Positions 14,884 through 21,943 of a stretch of 25,410 nucleotides of DNA are shown in pieces. Numbering within the stretch: position 1 is the first letter of the stretch; each line of letters begins with the position of its first letter. The stretch is from CAIMZW01 sp037135095. Lineage in GTDB: Bacteria > Actinomycetota > Actinomycetes > Nanopelagicales > Nanopelagicaceae. Location: contig JBAXKZ010000021.1 of NCBI GenBank assembly GCA_037135095.1, positions 1 through 25,410 of the forward strand. Direction: 5' to 3'. The position numbers were made by a program, and so were the translations under genes. Below the pieces are notes generated by a model. That model did not search any database, was not told the origin of the DNA, and worked only from the letters and a program-made list of their open reading frames with translations.

Positions 14884-15495
14884 ATGGGAACAATAGGGGC
14901 GAAGCGACTAGCGCTTGGTTCCGTGGTCACCGCGCTATTGATAGGCAGCTCCTTCGCAACTTATGCGAGCGCTACCGAAAATCCACCAGCGCCGCTGAAA
15001 TTCGCTTCGCTGAACTCTTCCTCGCTTTCAGTTTTTCAAGCAGATAACAATGCCTCGCAAAACCTTCAAGCTTGGCTCGCCTCACCAACAGGGGAAATGA
15101 CCACGGTCAAAATTAAATTGCCGGCTGCTAATCACGACCACGCGATTCGAATCGAACATCTCTCAAGGACCTCCCTCCCTGGTGGAAAAGCAGAGTTGGT
15201 TACCTTGCTATTAACAGGAATAGATATGAATACCTTGCAGAAAATTAGTTTGGGAAACTTAAACTCTCTTCAATTTGGTCGGCAAAATATTGCTATTTCA
15301 AATCGCGGGACCACTCGCGGGGTTAGATGGAGTAACTTAAATAGTTTTAACACTTCCAACTTGCCCGTAGGTGTAACGAATGGTTATCGATTAATGAGCG
15401 ATGGTTCAGTCTTGATCCAGTACAAACAGAGCAAGACCTTGGCACTAGCTGAACCAATTTTACAAAATTGGTTTAACCCGCCAACAATTTCTTAG
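14884..15495 (+). CDS. Secreted protein of unknown function
   Basis: 203 aa. The N-terminus is a signal peptide: GAKRLALGS, a hydrophobic core, and a probable cut at ASA|T around residue 30. The mature region is Asn/Ser/Leu rich, with no Cys, no transmembrane segment and no motif I recognise. The repeated L-N-S/S-F-N style segments in the second half suggest a beta-rich fold, but that is weak. Its last 23 bp overlap the convergent SHOCT gene, and the shared end contains a perfect inverted repeat. A leaderless -10 fixes the start. Confidence 0.75.
   Translation: MGTIGAKRLALGSVVTALLIGSSFATYASATENPPAPLKFASLNSSSLSVFQADNNASQNLQAWLASPTGEMTTVKIKLPAANHDHAIRIEHLSRTSLPGGKAELVTLLLTGIDMNTLQKISLGNLNSLQFGRQNIAISNRGTTRGVRWSNLNSFNTSNLPVGVTNGYRLMSDGSVLIQYKQSKTLALAEPILQNWFNPPTIS
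15452..15473. terminator. Inverted repeat inside convergent gene ends, candidate bidirectional terminator
   Basis: AACCAATTTT-AC-AAAATTGGTT is a perfect 10-bp inverted repeat (probably 8 bp when folded, loop TTACAA). It sits in the last codons of the plus-strand secreted-protein gene and at the stop of the minus-strand SHOCT gene. It has an A/T-rich centre but no long T run on either side. Confidence 0.45.
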
Positions 15496-15745
15496 CGATT
15501 GAGTATTGTTCAGCATCGATTTCGCCTAAAGCTAATCTGCGATCTAAAATATCCTTTGGAGCCTCACCTCTGGGTGCTAGCGCAGGACTATGCATTTCAT
15601 GACCTAAATGATGACTTGGTCGACGGTCTGTTAAGCGAATAACCAACCAAATGGCAACCACAATTACAGCTATCCAAAAAATCATCATTCCAGCCATTAA
15701 TAGACCAGATTGTCCATGGTCGAAGCCATCTTGATTTCCCCACAT
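15473..15745 (-). CDS. Small single-span membrane protein with SHOCT domain
   Basis: 90 aa. One hydrophobic segment (about 16-38, MMIFWIAVIVVAIWLVI) follows a short Gly/His/Asp N-terminus. A polar His-rich linker comes next, then a C-terminal SHOCT motif (ILDRRLALGEIDAEQYSIAKKLL, key part LALGEIDAEQY at about 69-79). SHOCT domains are short helical tails found on many small membrane or phage-like proteins, with poorly known roles in oligomerisation. The ATG at 15745 with AAAGG 9 nt upstream is preferred over the TTG at 15766, which overlaps that Shine-Dalgarno. Confidence 0.8.
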   Translation of the reverse strand: MWGNQDGFDHGQSGLLMAGMMIFWIAVIVVAIWLVIRLTDRRPSHHLGHEMHSPALAPRGEAPKDILDRRLALGEIDAEQYSIAKKLLAG

Positions 15746-15837
15746 GATTTTTAACCTTTCCCTCAATTTGTAACTTGATTATGCCCGTTCGGGCTTGAAA
15801 TGGAACTACTTTTGGCTGTGAATTGGCACAGCACTGT

Positions 15838-15843
15838 TAACCT
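15838..15843 (+). promoter_or_regulatory. -10 hexamer of UppP-like gene (leaderless type)
   Basis: TAACCT ends exactly 6 nt before the ATG at 15850; no Shine-Dalgarno is present. Confidence 0.4.
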
Positions 15844-15849
15844 TCGCCT

Positions 15850-16734
15850 ATGAACACAGGGGTATTTCTGCCACTTCACTTTTCCTACGTACAAGCGTTC
15901 TTCACTGGTTTAATCCAGGGCGTAACGGAACTCTTCCCGGTCTCCAGCCTTGGGCATGCCGTGTTAATGCCTGCGTGGGTCGGTGGCTCCTGGCGCGTAT
16001 TCGCCACCAGCGATCGCTATTTTCTGGTGACTATTGCTCTGCACTTAGCGAGTGCCGTCGCCTTATTTTTAGTTTTTTGGCGTCGATGGATTCGACTTCT
16101 ATCCGCCTTCATCCGCGGATTAATTAACCGCGATTTCAGCAAGACCGGCTTTCGCGTACTTTGGTTAATTTTGGTAGCTACCGTTCCGGTGGCACTAATG
16201 GGATTTCTATTCGGAGATTACTTTCAAAAACTCTTCGGAAAGCCGGTCGCTGCCGCTACCTTTTTATTGCTGAACGGTTTTATTCTCATAGGAGCCGAAC
16301 GACTAAGCCGATCTCATGGCTCTTTTGTGGATCCGGATGTTGCAATTGCCGAGCGCGTCTCGGTCGGCCAGGCTTTTGTTGTTGGTGTTGGCCAAAGTGC
16401 CGCGCTTTTCGCGGGTATCAGCCGGTTCGGAATAACAATGAGTTTTGGGTTGCTCCGCGGACTTTCACGTTCCGTCGCTTCCGACTTCGCTTTTCTTTTA
16501 GCTTTTCCGGTGATTCTCGGCGCTTCAATAACAAAGCTTCCGAAGTTAGCCAGCAGCGATCTTCATGGCATGGTCGGGCCGATAATCCTCGCCGCCGTGG
16601 TGGCATTTATTGGAACTTTTGTTGCTATCAAATTCTTAGTTAAATGGTTTAAGACCAACACCTTGTATCCATTTGCAATTTATTGCTTGTTCATCGGTGG
16701 CGCTTCGCTGATTAAATTTGGTTTCTTTAACTAG
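15850..16734 (+). CDS. Divergent UppP/BacA-like undecaprenyl-diphosphatase family protein
   Basis: 294 aa membrane protein with about eight hydrophobic segments. Canonical members dephosphorylate undecaprenyl diphosphate to recycle the cell-wall lipid carrier. The first signature is present as GLIQGVTELFPVSSLGH (about 20-36): Glu27 and His36 are kept, but the first catalytic Glu (E17 in E. coli) is Gln23. The second signature, normally PGTSRSG, reads AGISRFG (188-194) with Arg192 kept. The later R-G-L-S-R ... FAFLLAFPVILGA segment matches the family well. It is about 20 aa longer than the E. coli protein. It may be a paralogue with changed substrate or activity; whether another canonical uppP exists lies outside the window. 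Confidence 0.82.
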   Translation: MNTGVFLPLHFSYVQAFFTGLIQGVTELFPVSSLGHAVLMPAWVGGSWRVFATSDRYFLVTIALHLASAVALFLVFWRRWIRLLSAFIRGLINRDFSKTGFRVLWLILVATVPVALMGFLFGDYFQKLFGKPVAAATFLLLNGFILIGAERLSRSHGSFVDPDVAIAERVSVGQAFVVGVGQSAALFAGISRFGITMSFGLLRGLSRSVASDFAFLLAFPVILGASITKLPKLASSDLHGMVGPIILAAVVAFIGTFVAIKFLVKWFKTNTLYPFAIYCLFIGGASLIKFGFFN

Positions 16735-16886
16735 TTCAACCAGTGGGGCTACCCCCCCGCCAACAACAATAAATCAAGTATTAATGGGGGCGGTTGAACG
16801 CTACCCGTCTAGACTTCAAGAATGCTCGGCTAATAAACCGAAGTATCCTGCCTTAACTGACCCCCTGAAAAGAAGGAGGTGGGAAG

Positions 16887-17513
16887 TTGCATCCGACTAA
16901 AGAACGGCTGATTTCCTATACCGCGGGTTTGTTGTGCGAGAAACCTGGCAGTGTACTCAAAGTTGAGCAACTACTTATGCACTCCGGTATATCCAAGGGT
17001 TCGCTTTATCACCATTTCGAGGATTTTCTAGATCTTGTGGAAACCGCTCAGCTGAGACTTTTTAGTGAAACTACCGATAAGAAGATTTCGCAATTAACGG
17101 AAATATTGGCGCGAGGTCAAAGCAAAGAGCAGATGAAGGATGATTTTCGAATCCTGATCCGGGCCACAGATGAAGGTCAATCCGAGACAGAGTTATTTAA
17201 TCAGCTAGATCCACTCTGTCGATCCCTTCACTCTGAACGGTTAAAGATCGCTATGAGATTTGAACAGGAGCGCCTTACCAAACGCTGGGTTTTGCTATTT
17301 GAAGAGTGTGCCAAAAGGGGTTGGGGTCAAGATCAGTTAAACCCTCGGGCGGTAGCGATATTAATGCAAGGCATTTTTATGGGGCGACTCTTCGATGACG
17401 TTTCACTAATTCGGGTTGATCCAGTCGCTTGGAATCAGGTTATTGAATTCGTGCTTGATTCCCTCTTCTTTACCTCACCCCATGGAGTGACGACCCAAAA
17501 ACTTATCGCCTGA
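16887..17513 (+). CDS. TetR/AcrR-family transcriptional regulator
   Basis: 208 aa. The N-terminal DNA-binding domain (about 1-50) ends with the helix-turn-helix VEQLLMHSGISKGSLYHHF, the standard TetR signature. The C-terminal ligand domain is all-helical and has no readable ligand. The start is TTG, with an unusually perfect AAGGAGGT at a 6-7 nt spacing. The target is unknown. It lies between the UppP-like gene and the esterase on the same strand; the esterase has its own leaderless promoter 32 bp after the TetR stop. An 8-bp palindrome GTCTAGAC lies at 16807-16814 upstream, too short to call as an operator. Confidence 0.88.
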   Translation: MHPTKERLISYTAGLLCEKPGSVLKVEQLLMHSGISKGSLYHHFEDFLDLVETAQLRLFSETTDKKISQLTEILARGQSKEQMKDDFRILIRATDEGQSETELFNQLDPLCRSLHSERLKIAMRFEQERLTKRWVLLFEECAKRGWGQDQLNPRAVAILMQGIFMGRLFDDVSLIRVDPVAWNQVIEFVLDSLFFTSPHGVTTQKLIA

Positions 17514-17532
17514 AATAATATCGTTGGGGCAG

Positions 17533-17538
17533 TAATCT
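17533..17538 (+). promoter_or_regulatory. -10 hexamer of esterase gene (leaderless type)
   Basis: TAATCT ends exactly 6 nt before the ATG at 17545; no Shine-Dalgarno is present. Confidence 0.45.
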
Positions 17539-17544
17539 CCCGTT

Positions 17545-18438
17545 ATGAAAATTGGTAAGTCCCTGCTTTCGGTAGTTCTCATTTTCGGATCAATTTTTAG
17601 TTTTGTGGCGCCAGTCCAAGCCAGCGTTCTCACCAACTTTGTGATCGGCGGCGATCGACCAGTCAAGGTATACCTGCCACTGAAGTTAACTAAACCAGCG
17701 CCAATATTAATTTCACTCCACGGTTACACCAGCTCCGGCGCCCAGCAAGAGGCCTATGTAAAGATGCGGTTGGAGGCAAGCAAGCGTGGCGTCATCTACT
17801 TATTGCCAGATGGAACGGCTGATGCCTCGGGAAACCGTTTCTGGAATGCCGGAAATTCTTGTTGTAATTTCTTTTCATCGGCCGTGGATGACGAGAAATA
17901 TTTGATGGGTCTGATTGATAAAGTGGCGAAGAAATATCCAGTTGATCGAAAACGGATTTACATCATTGGACACTCAAATGGTGGTTTCATGGCATACAAG
18001 TTGGCATGTGACCAATCTGCAAGTATTGCAGCCGTTGTGAGCTTTGCCGGTTCGCTGCAAGTTGATCGATCCACTTGCCCCGCCAAGCATCCCATAAGTA
18101 TTTTGCATATTCACGGCACCAATGACACAACGATTCTGCCTGCTGGTGGCGACTTAGTACCTGGACATACCTCTCCTTATGCCAGCGTTCAATCCAATCT
18201 CACCTTCTGGGCCAAAGTTGATGGATGTAAGCCAACCGCCGGATTGCCTAAAGTCTCTGGCAAAATAGATTTAGAAAGCAGCATCGCGGGAGCAGAAACA
18301 TCTATTTACAAATTCAGTTGCCCAATGCATTTCACTCTGCAGTACTGGAGCATCGCTGGTGGCGAACACGTACCTCAATTGTCGCCAACCTTTGCTGCCC
18401 GAATTCTTGACTTTTTGTTGACTCAATCTAAGGTTTAA
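17545..18438 (+). CDS. Secreted PHB-depolymerase/feruloyl-esterase-like alpha/beta hydrolase
   Basis: 297 aa, exported: signal peptide with a likely cut at VQA|S near residue 26. It has the alpha/beta-hydrolase layout of the LpqC/poly-(3-hydroxybutyrate) depolymerase/feruloyl esterase group. LISLHGYTSSG is the oxyanion region (about 55-65), Ser144 lies in GHSNGG as nucleophile, Asp194 in HGTNDTT and His275 in GGEHVPQ. Cys pairs (106-107 and others) may form disulfides. The enzyme probably cleaves ester bonds in plant-derived or polyester material outside the cell; the exact substrate is unknown. Its 3' end overlaps the convergent alcohol dehydrogenase gene by 11 bp. Confidence 0.86.
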   Translation: MKIGKSLLSVVLIFGSIFSFVAPVQASVLTNFVIGGDRPVKVYLPLKLTKPAPILISLHGYTSSGAQQEAYVKMRLEASKRGVIYLLPDGTADASGNRFWNAGNSCCNFFSSAVDDEKYLMGLIDKVAKKYPVDRKRIYIIGHSNGGFMAYKLACDQSASIAAVVSFAGSLQVDRSTCPAKHPISILHIHGTNDTTILPAGGDLVPGHTSPYASVQSNLTFWAKVDGCKPTAGLPKVSGKIDLESSIAGAETSIYKFSCPMHFTLQYWSIAGGEHVPQLSPTFAARILDFLLTQSKV

Positions 18439-19462
18439 TGATTGTCATCCCTGGGCTTCGTTTCGCTTCAAAAGTAGAGAGCGCCGCAACACCTGCTGAT
18501 AAGGAGATGATCGAATCAACTAGCAATTGTGGCTGAAGAAGACCAGCTGAAACTAACTTCAATAACGCGGGATAATCAACTGCGGCCATCCCATGGCTGC
18601 CAAGTAAATCAAGTTCAAAAGCAATCGCCCGCGCCATTGGAAGTTCAGTTTTGCCAGATTCAGAAGGCAGTAGACCTAATTGCAGATGTCGACCACGGCG
18701 ACGAAGTGAAAGAATTGCAGCGCTTGCAGTTGTTTGAGAGCCAAATGCGTCAACCGCAACATCAGCACCGCCAGAAGTTAGTTCACTGATCCGATCGGCA
18801 ACCGATACTTGCGCACTGTTGATTACAAAATCCGCTCCAAGCTCTTGGGCTTTTGCGAGCGCGGTTTCAGAGATATCAATTGCAATTACGATGGCCCCGA
18901 GTGCTTTAGCAATCATGACCGCCGATAGGCCAACGCCGCCGCAGCCAAAAATTGCAACGACCTCACCAGGCTGAACTTTTGCTCGCGCCGTTAACCCTCG
19001 AAAGGCAGTAGCGAATCGACAACCTAAACTAGCGGCGCTCTCAAAACTAAGATTCACTGGCAATGAGACTAAGTTAAAATCGGCATTTTCAATTTCCACA
19101 TATTCAGCAAACGAACCAAAATTCGTGAACCCGGGTTGGCTCTGGGTTGGGCAAACCTGCGCATTCCCACTTAAGCAAAACTCACATTCACCACAGCCAC
19201 ATACAAAGGGAACGGTGACCCGGTCACCAAGATGAAAATTCTTAACTTCGGCGCCGACTTCGGAAATTACCCCGGCAAATTCATGGCCTGGCACGTGCGG
19301 CAATCTAATATCGCTATCGTGCCCAACCCAGGCATGCCAATCACTTCGACAAAGCCCAGTGGCCATAACTTGGATAACCACACTCTTGCCTTCGGCTTTG
19401 GGAATGGGCAACTCTGCCAGTGATAATTCGCCGCCGAAAGATTCGAAATAGATCGCCTTCAT
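18428..19462 (-). CDS. Zinc-dependent alcohol dehydrogenase (medium-chain family)
   Basis: 344 aa. Catalytic zinc ligands are Cys38 (GLCRSDWH), His60 with Glu61 (PGHE), and Cys148 (LGCRF). The structural zinc site is Cys90, Cys93, Cys96 and Cys104 with the expected C-x2-C-x2-C-x7-C spacing. The cofactor motif FGCGGVG lies in the Rossmann domain, with Asp after the second strand (AIDIS), favouring NAD. It oxidises alcohols or reduces aldehydes; the specific substrate is unknown. GGAG is only 1-2 nt from the ATG, too close for a ribosome site, while TACGAT ends 6 nt before the ATG, so the mRNA is probably leaderless. It is divergent from the GNAT gene. Confidence 0.92.
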   Translation of the reverse strand: MKAIYFESFGGELSLAELPIPKAEGKSVVIQVMATGLCRSDWHAWVGHDSDIRLPHVPGHEFAGVISEVGAEVKNFHLGDRVTVPFVCGCGECEFCLSGNAQVCPTQSQPGFTNFGSFAEYVEIENADFNLVSLPVNLSFESAASLGCRFATAFRGLTARAKVQPGEVVAIFGCGGVGLSAVMIAKALGAIVIAIDISETALAKAQELGADFVINSAQVSVADRISELTSGGADVAVDAFGSQTTASAAILSLRRRGRHLQLGLLPSESGKTELPMARAIAFELDLLGSHGMAAVDYPALLKLVSAGLLQPQLLVDSIISLSAGVAALSTFEAKRSPGMTIIKP

Positions 19463-19468
19463 GCTCCG

Positions 19469-19474
19469 ATCGTA
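19469..19474 (-). promoter_or_regulatory. -10 hexamer of alcohol dehydrogenase gene (leaderless type)
   Basis: TACGAT on the minus strand, ending exactly 6 nt before the ATG at 19462 (gap CGGAGC). Confidence 0.4.
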
Positions 19475-19535
19475 CCTACCTTTGGGGCTAGCCCTTATGT
19501 CTTTCGAATTCCGATGATTACCGAACGGTTTAGGT

Positions 19536-19542
19536 TAATAAT
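19536..19542 (+). promoter_or_regulatory. -10 region of GNAT gene (leaderless type)
   Basis: TAATAAT ends 6 nt before the ATG at 19549; no Shine-Dalgarno is present. Confidence 0.45.
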
Positions 19543-19548
19543 TTCGAC

Positions 19549-20067
19549 ATGGAAGATCTTTTGGTCAGGCAAGCCCACTTAGATGATGCTCAACAAATTG
19601 CGCTGGTTCACGTTGAAACTTGGCAGAATTCTTATTTGGGATTAATACCGGACTCATATCTGCAATCCCTCTCCGTCCCGCAACGAGAAGAGACTTGGAA
19701 GAAAAAGTTAGAAGCGGACACATCTGCCACCCATACCTTGGTTGCCGAAATCGCTGGCTCAGTAATTGGATTTATTGATGTCGGTGCCAGTCGAGATGCC
19801 GACTCTCCTGAAAACCAGGGCGAAGTTTATGCAATCTATGTGGATCAAGATAAGCAAGGATTCGGAATTGGAACTCAGCTACTAAATCAAGCTATGGCTT
19901 TCCTCAAGAGCTCTGGTTTCAACAGCGTCGCGCTCTGGGTTCTAGCCGAGAACAGCTCTTCTCGACTTTGGTACGAAACTCGGGGTTGGCACGCTGATGG
20001 CCAGGTAAAAAGTGAGCATCGCGGGAACTTTGACCTCATCGAAGTTCGCTACGTCCGTCACCTCTAG
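19549..20067 (+). CDS. GNAT-family N-acetyltransferase
   Basis: 172 aa single GNAT domain. Motif A is YAIYVDQDKQGFGIGTQLL (about 103-121), with the Q-G-F-G-I-G pyrophosphate loop for acetyl-CoA. Motif B contains ALWVLAENSSSRLWYETRGW (short form LWVLAENSSSRLWYE), the usual N-x-x-S-x-x-x-Y-E/G pattern. The N-terminal ETWQNSYLGLIPDSYL segment is shared by many acetyltransferases of unknown substrate. It is not obviously linked to the arsenic genes 54 bp downstream. Confidence 0.88.
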   Translation: MEDLLVRQAHLDDAQQIALVHVETWQNSYLGLIPDSYLQSLSVPQREETWKKKLEADTSATHTLVAEIAGSVIGFIDVGASRDADSPENQGEVYAIYVDQDKQGFGIGTQLLNQAMAFLKSSGFNSVALWVLAENSSSRLWYETRGWHADGQVKSEHRGNFDLIEVRYVRHL

Positions 20068-20121
20068 TTCACTAACGCCTGATATTCTCCAATTCTATTA
20101 ATTAGATTTGGAGAGCAGCTT

Positions 20122-20781
20122 GTGATGCCTATGCAAGGGAGGAAGGTCCTGGCTGAATTCGTGGGCACCGCGATTTTAGTCGCAACCGTTGTTGGCTCCG
20201 GAATTATGGCAACCAATCTCACCAAAGATGTTGGGCTCCAGTTATTAATAAACGCTTTAGCCACGATCTTCTCGCTCGGCATTTTGATTGCTCTACTAGG
20301 TCCCATCAGCGGGGCTCATTTTAATCCTGCTGTCTCATTGGTCGAACGCATATTTAGCCGGCTTACCGTTTCTTTGACCTTGCTTTATATTGCAGCCCAA
20401 ATAATCGGTGGTGTTGCTGGTACGGTGATTGCTAACTTAATGTTCAAGCACTCGGCAATAAATGCTTCACATCATCAGCGAAATGGCGTAAACCTCTTTC
20501 TTGGTGAAGTTGTTGCAACGGCCGGATTGCTTTTCATTATTACTTTGCTCACGAAACAAAAGCGCGGTGCAATCGCGCCTATTTTGATTCCACTTTGGAT
20601 AGGCGCCGCCTACTTTTTTACCTCGTCCACCTCATTCGCTAACCCTGCCGTTACTTTTGCCCGGGCGTGGAGCGACACCTTTTCTGGCATCGCACTTGCA
20701 TCGGTACCAGCTTTTATATTGGCCCAATTGATTGGTGCCAGCGCCGGCACTCTCTTAGCTTTAGGAGTAACTAATGACTGA
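20122..20781 (+). CDS. aqpS: Aquaglyceroporin (MIP family), probable arsenite channel
   Basis: 219 aa channel with six hydrophobic segments and two half-helix NPA boxes: NPA at 68-70 (GAHFNPAVS) and 174-176 (FANPAVTFAR). Arg181 follows the second box as the selectivity-filter Arg. MIP proteins next to arsC, as in Sinorhizobium, let arsenite leave the cell down its gradient after ArsC makes it; this is inferred here from the neighbour. The gene overlaps arsC by 8 bp. Either GTG at 20122 or ATG at 20125 could be the start; GGAG at 20110 is 8 nt from GTG and 11 nt from ATG. No ArsR gene or classical ArsB/Acr3 pump is present in the window. Confidence 0.85.
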   Translation: MMPMQGRKVLAEFVGTAILVATVVGSGIMATNLTKDVGLQLLINALATIFSLGILIALLGPISGAHFNPAVSLVERIFSRLTVSLTLLYIAAQIIGGVAGTVIANLMFKHSAINASHHQRNGVNLFLGEVVATAGLLFIITLLTKQKRGAIAPILIPLWIGAAYFFTSSTSFANPAVTFARAWSDTFSGIALASVPAFILAQLIGASAGTLLALGVTND

Positions 20782-21178
20782 TTCCAAGCCCACTGTTCTC
20801 TTTGTTTGTGTCCACAATGCTGGGCGCTCCCAAATGGCTGCCGGTTACATGCGTGCCCTTTCAGAGGGAAAGATTGACGTTCTCTCCGCCGGATCAGAAC
20901 CCAAGGATCAAATCAATCCAGTAGCGATCGCTGTTATGGCTGAAGAAGGCATAGATATCGCAAATAACGTACCAAAGATTCTTACAACGGAAGCGGTTCA
21001 AGAATCAGACGCTGTAATCACGATGGGATGTGGCGATGTTTGCCCAGTCTTTCCTGGAAAGCGTTATGAGGATTGGGTTTTAGAAGATCCAGCCGGTCAA
21101 GATTTAGAGAAGGTCCGTGAGATTCGCAATCAAATTAAAACCAAGGTCCAAGCGCTAATTGCGGAACTTCTGCCTTAA
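20774..21178 (+). CDS. arsC: Arsenate reductase, low-molecular-weight phosphatase type (probably mycothiol-linked)
   Basis: 134 aa. The P-loop CVHNAGRS gives Cys12 and Arg18, and the general acid is Asp105 (LEDPAG). It reduces arsenate to arsenite, which the co-transcribed channel can release. The MGCGDVCPVFPGKRYEDW segment (Cys86, Cys90) matches the actinobacterial ArsC type, which uses mycothiol and mycoredoxin rather than thioredoxin; that is family knowledge, not shown here. Cys86 and Cys90 could also act as resolving cysteines. Translational coupling to aqpS is likely from the 8-bp overlap. Confidence 0.92.
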   Translation: MTDSKPTVLFVCVHNAGRSQMAAGYMRALSEGKIDVLSAGSEPKDQINPVAIAVMAEEGIDIANNVPKILTTEAVQESDAVITMGCGDVCPVFPGKRYEDWVLEDPAGQDLEKVREIRNQIKTKVQALIAELLP

Positions 21179-21183
21179 TAAAG

Positions 21184-21256
21184 TGCGCCTGGAGGGACTC
21201 GAACCCCCAACCTTCTGATCCGAAGTCAGATGCTCTATCCGTTGAGCTACAGACGC
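21184..21256 (-). tRNA. tRNA-Arg, anticodon TCG
   Basis: A complete cloverleaf reads on the minus strand: acceptor arms GCGTCTG and CAGGCGC (one G-T pair), D-arm GCTC/GAGC, anticodon stem TCTGA/TCAGA around loop CTTCGGA (anticodon TCG, codon CGA), and the T-arm with GGTTCGAGTCC. The discriminator base is A; CCA is not encoded. Confidence 0.95.
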
Positions 21257-21286
21257 TGGTGTGCGGCGCAATCCTCTCACTAAAGG

Positions 21287-21943
21287 CTATTTTTTGGCGA
21301 ATTGCTCCGAGATCTCTAGTAAATCTAAGACTGATAGTTCTCGACTCTCCGCAATTGTGTGCTTCTTTTCAATTTCGCAGACCAGGGCCAAAAAGAGCAC
21401 CGCTGTTGTCATGGCATCTCCGAGCGCGTGGTGTGGTGAATAAACCGGCAATTTCATTAACCGAGCCAAAGATTCCAGCGAAGGTTCGTGATCACTAGCT
21501 AAATCGGCACGATTCGTTGCACGTGCCAGAGCTGCAGTATCTATTACTCGTTTTGGAAAAGTGAAGTTGGCCTGCTTTAGCGGCGCAGTCAAAAATGCCC
21601 GTTCTACCCAAAGTGCATGACCGACAATCACTTGGTTTTGAAACTTCGCCACAATCTCTGGCGCCGCATCGCTAAATTTCTTGCGGTCTTGAAGGTCGGC
21701 CGAACGCAGACCATGGATTTTCATCGAGGGTATCGATGGTTTTTGCGATGGTGCAATTTCAGTATAGAAATTTTCGGAACTTAAGATTCGCCCAGCCTGA
21801 ATTGAGACCATTCCAATTGAAATGATTTCATCGCGCTTAAGGTCGAGGCCAGTGGTTTCTACATCAATTACACAAAAGTCCGCGCTACGCCAGCTCTCGC
21901 TGATATCAGCTTTATTACCGAAGTTTCGTTTGAGAAAACTCAT
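21287..21943 (-). CDS. DnaQ-like 3'-5' exonuclease domain protein
   Basis: 218 aa RNase-T/DnaQ fold. Exo I has Asp27 and Glu29 (VIDVETTGL). Exo II is GHALWVERAFL, where the usual H-N-x-x-F-D reads H-A-L-W-V-E, so Glu114 replaces the metal-binding Asp. Exo III has His172 and Asp176 (HHALGDA), the DEDDh type. Activity is likely but the Exo II change deserves caution. The ATG at 21943 overlaps the TGA of the upstream gene as TGATG, typical of translational coupling; a TTG at 21961 is less likely because its purine stretch is only 1 nt away. Pairing of such exonucleases with the cNMP/CBS/nucleotidyltransferase gene is common in bacteria. Confidence 0.88.
   Translation of the reverse strand: MSFLKRNFGNKADISESWRSADFCVIDVETTGLDLKRDEIISIGMVSIQAGRILSSENFYTEIAPSQKPSIPSMKIHGLRSADLQDRKKFSDAAPEIVAKFQNQVIVGHALWVERAFLTAPLKQANFTFPKRVIDTAALARATNRADLASDHEPSLESLARLMKLPVYSPHHALGDAMTTAVLFLALVCEIEKKHTIAESRELSVLDLLEISEQFAKK

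Noticed and set aside
16161..16643. 160-aa open frame inside the UppP-like gene
   Set aside because: It lies in another frame of a clear membrane-protein gene, is Arg/Cys/Phe-rich with no motif, and has no ribosome site; a shadow frame.
16718..16900. 60-aa frame between the UppP-like gene and the TetR gene
   Set aside because: It starts inside uppP-like coding sequence and ends inside the TetR gene, has no Shine-Dalgarno and an ordinary random composition.
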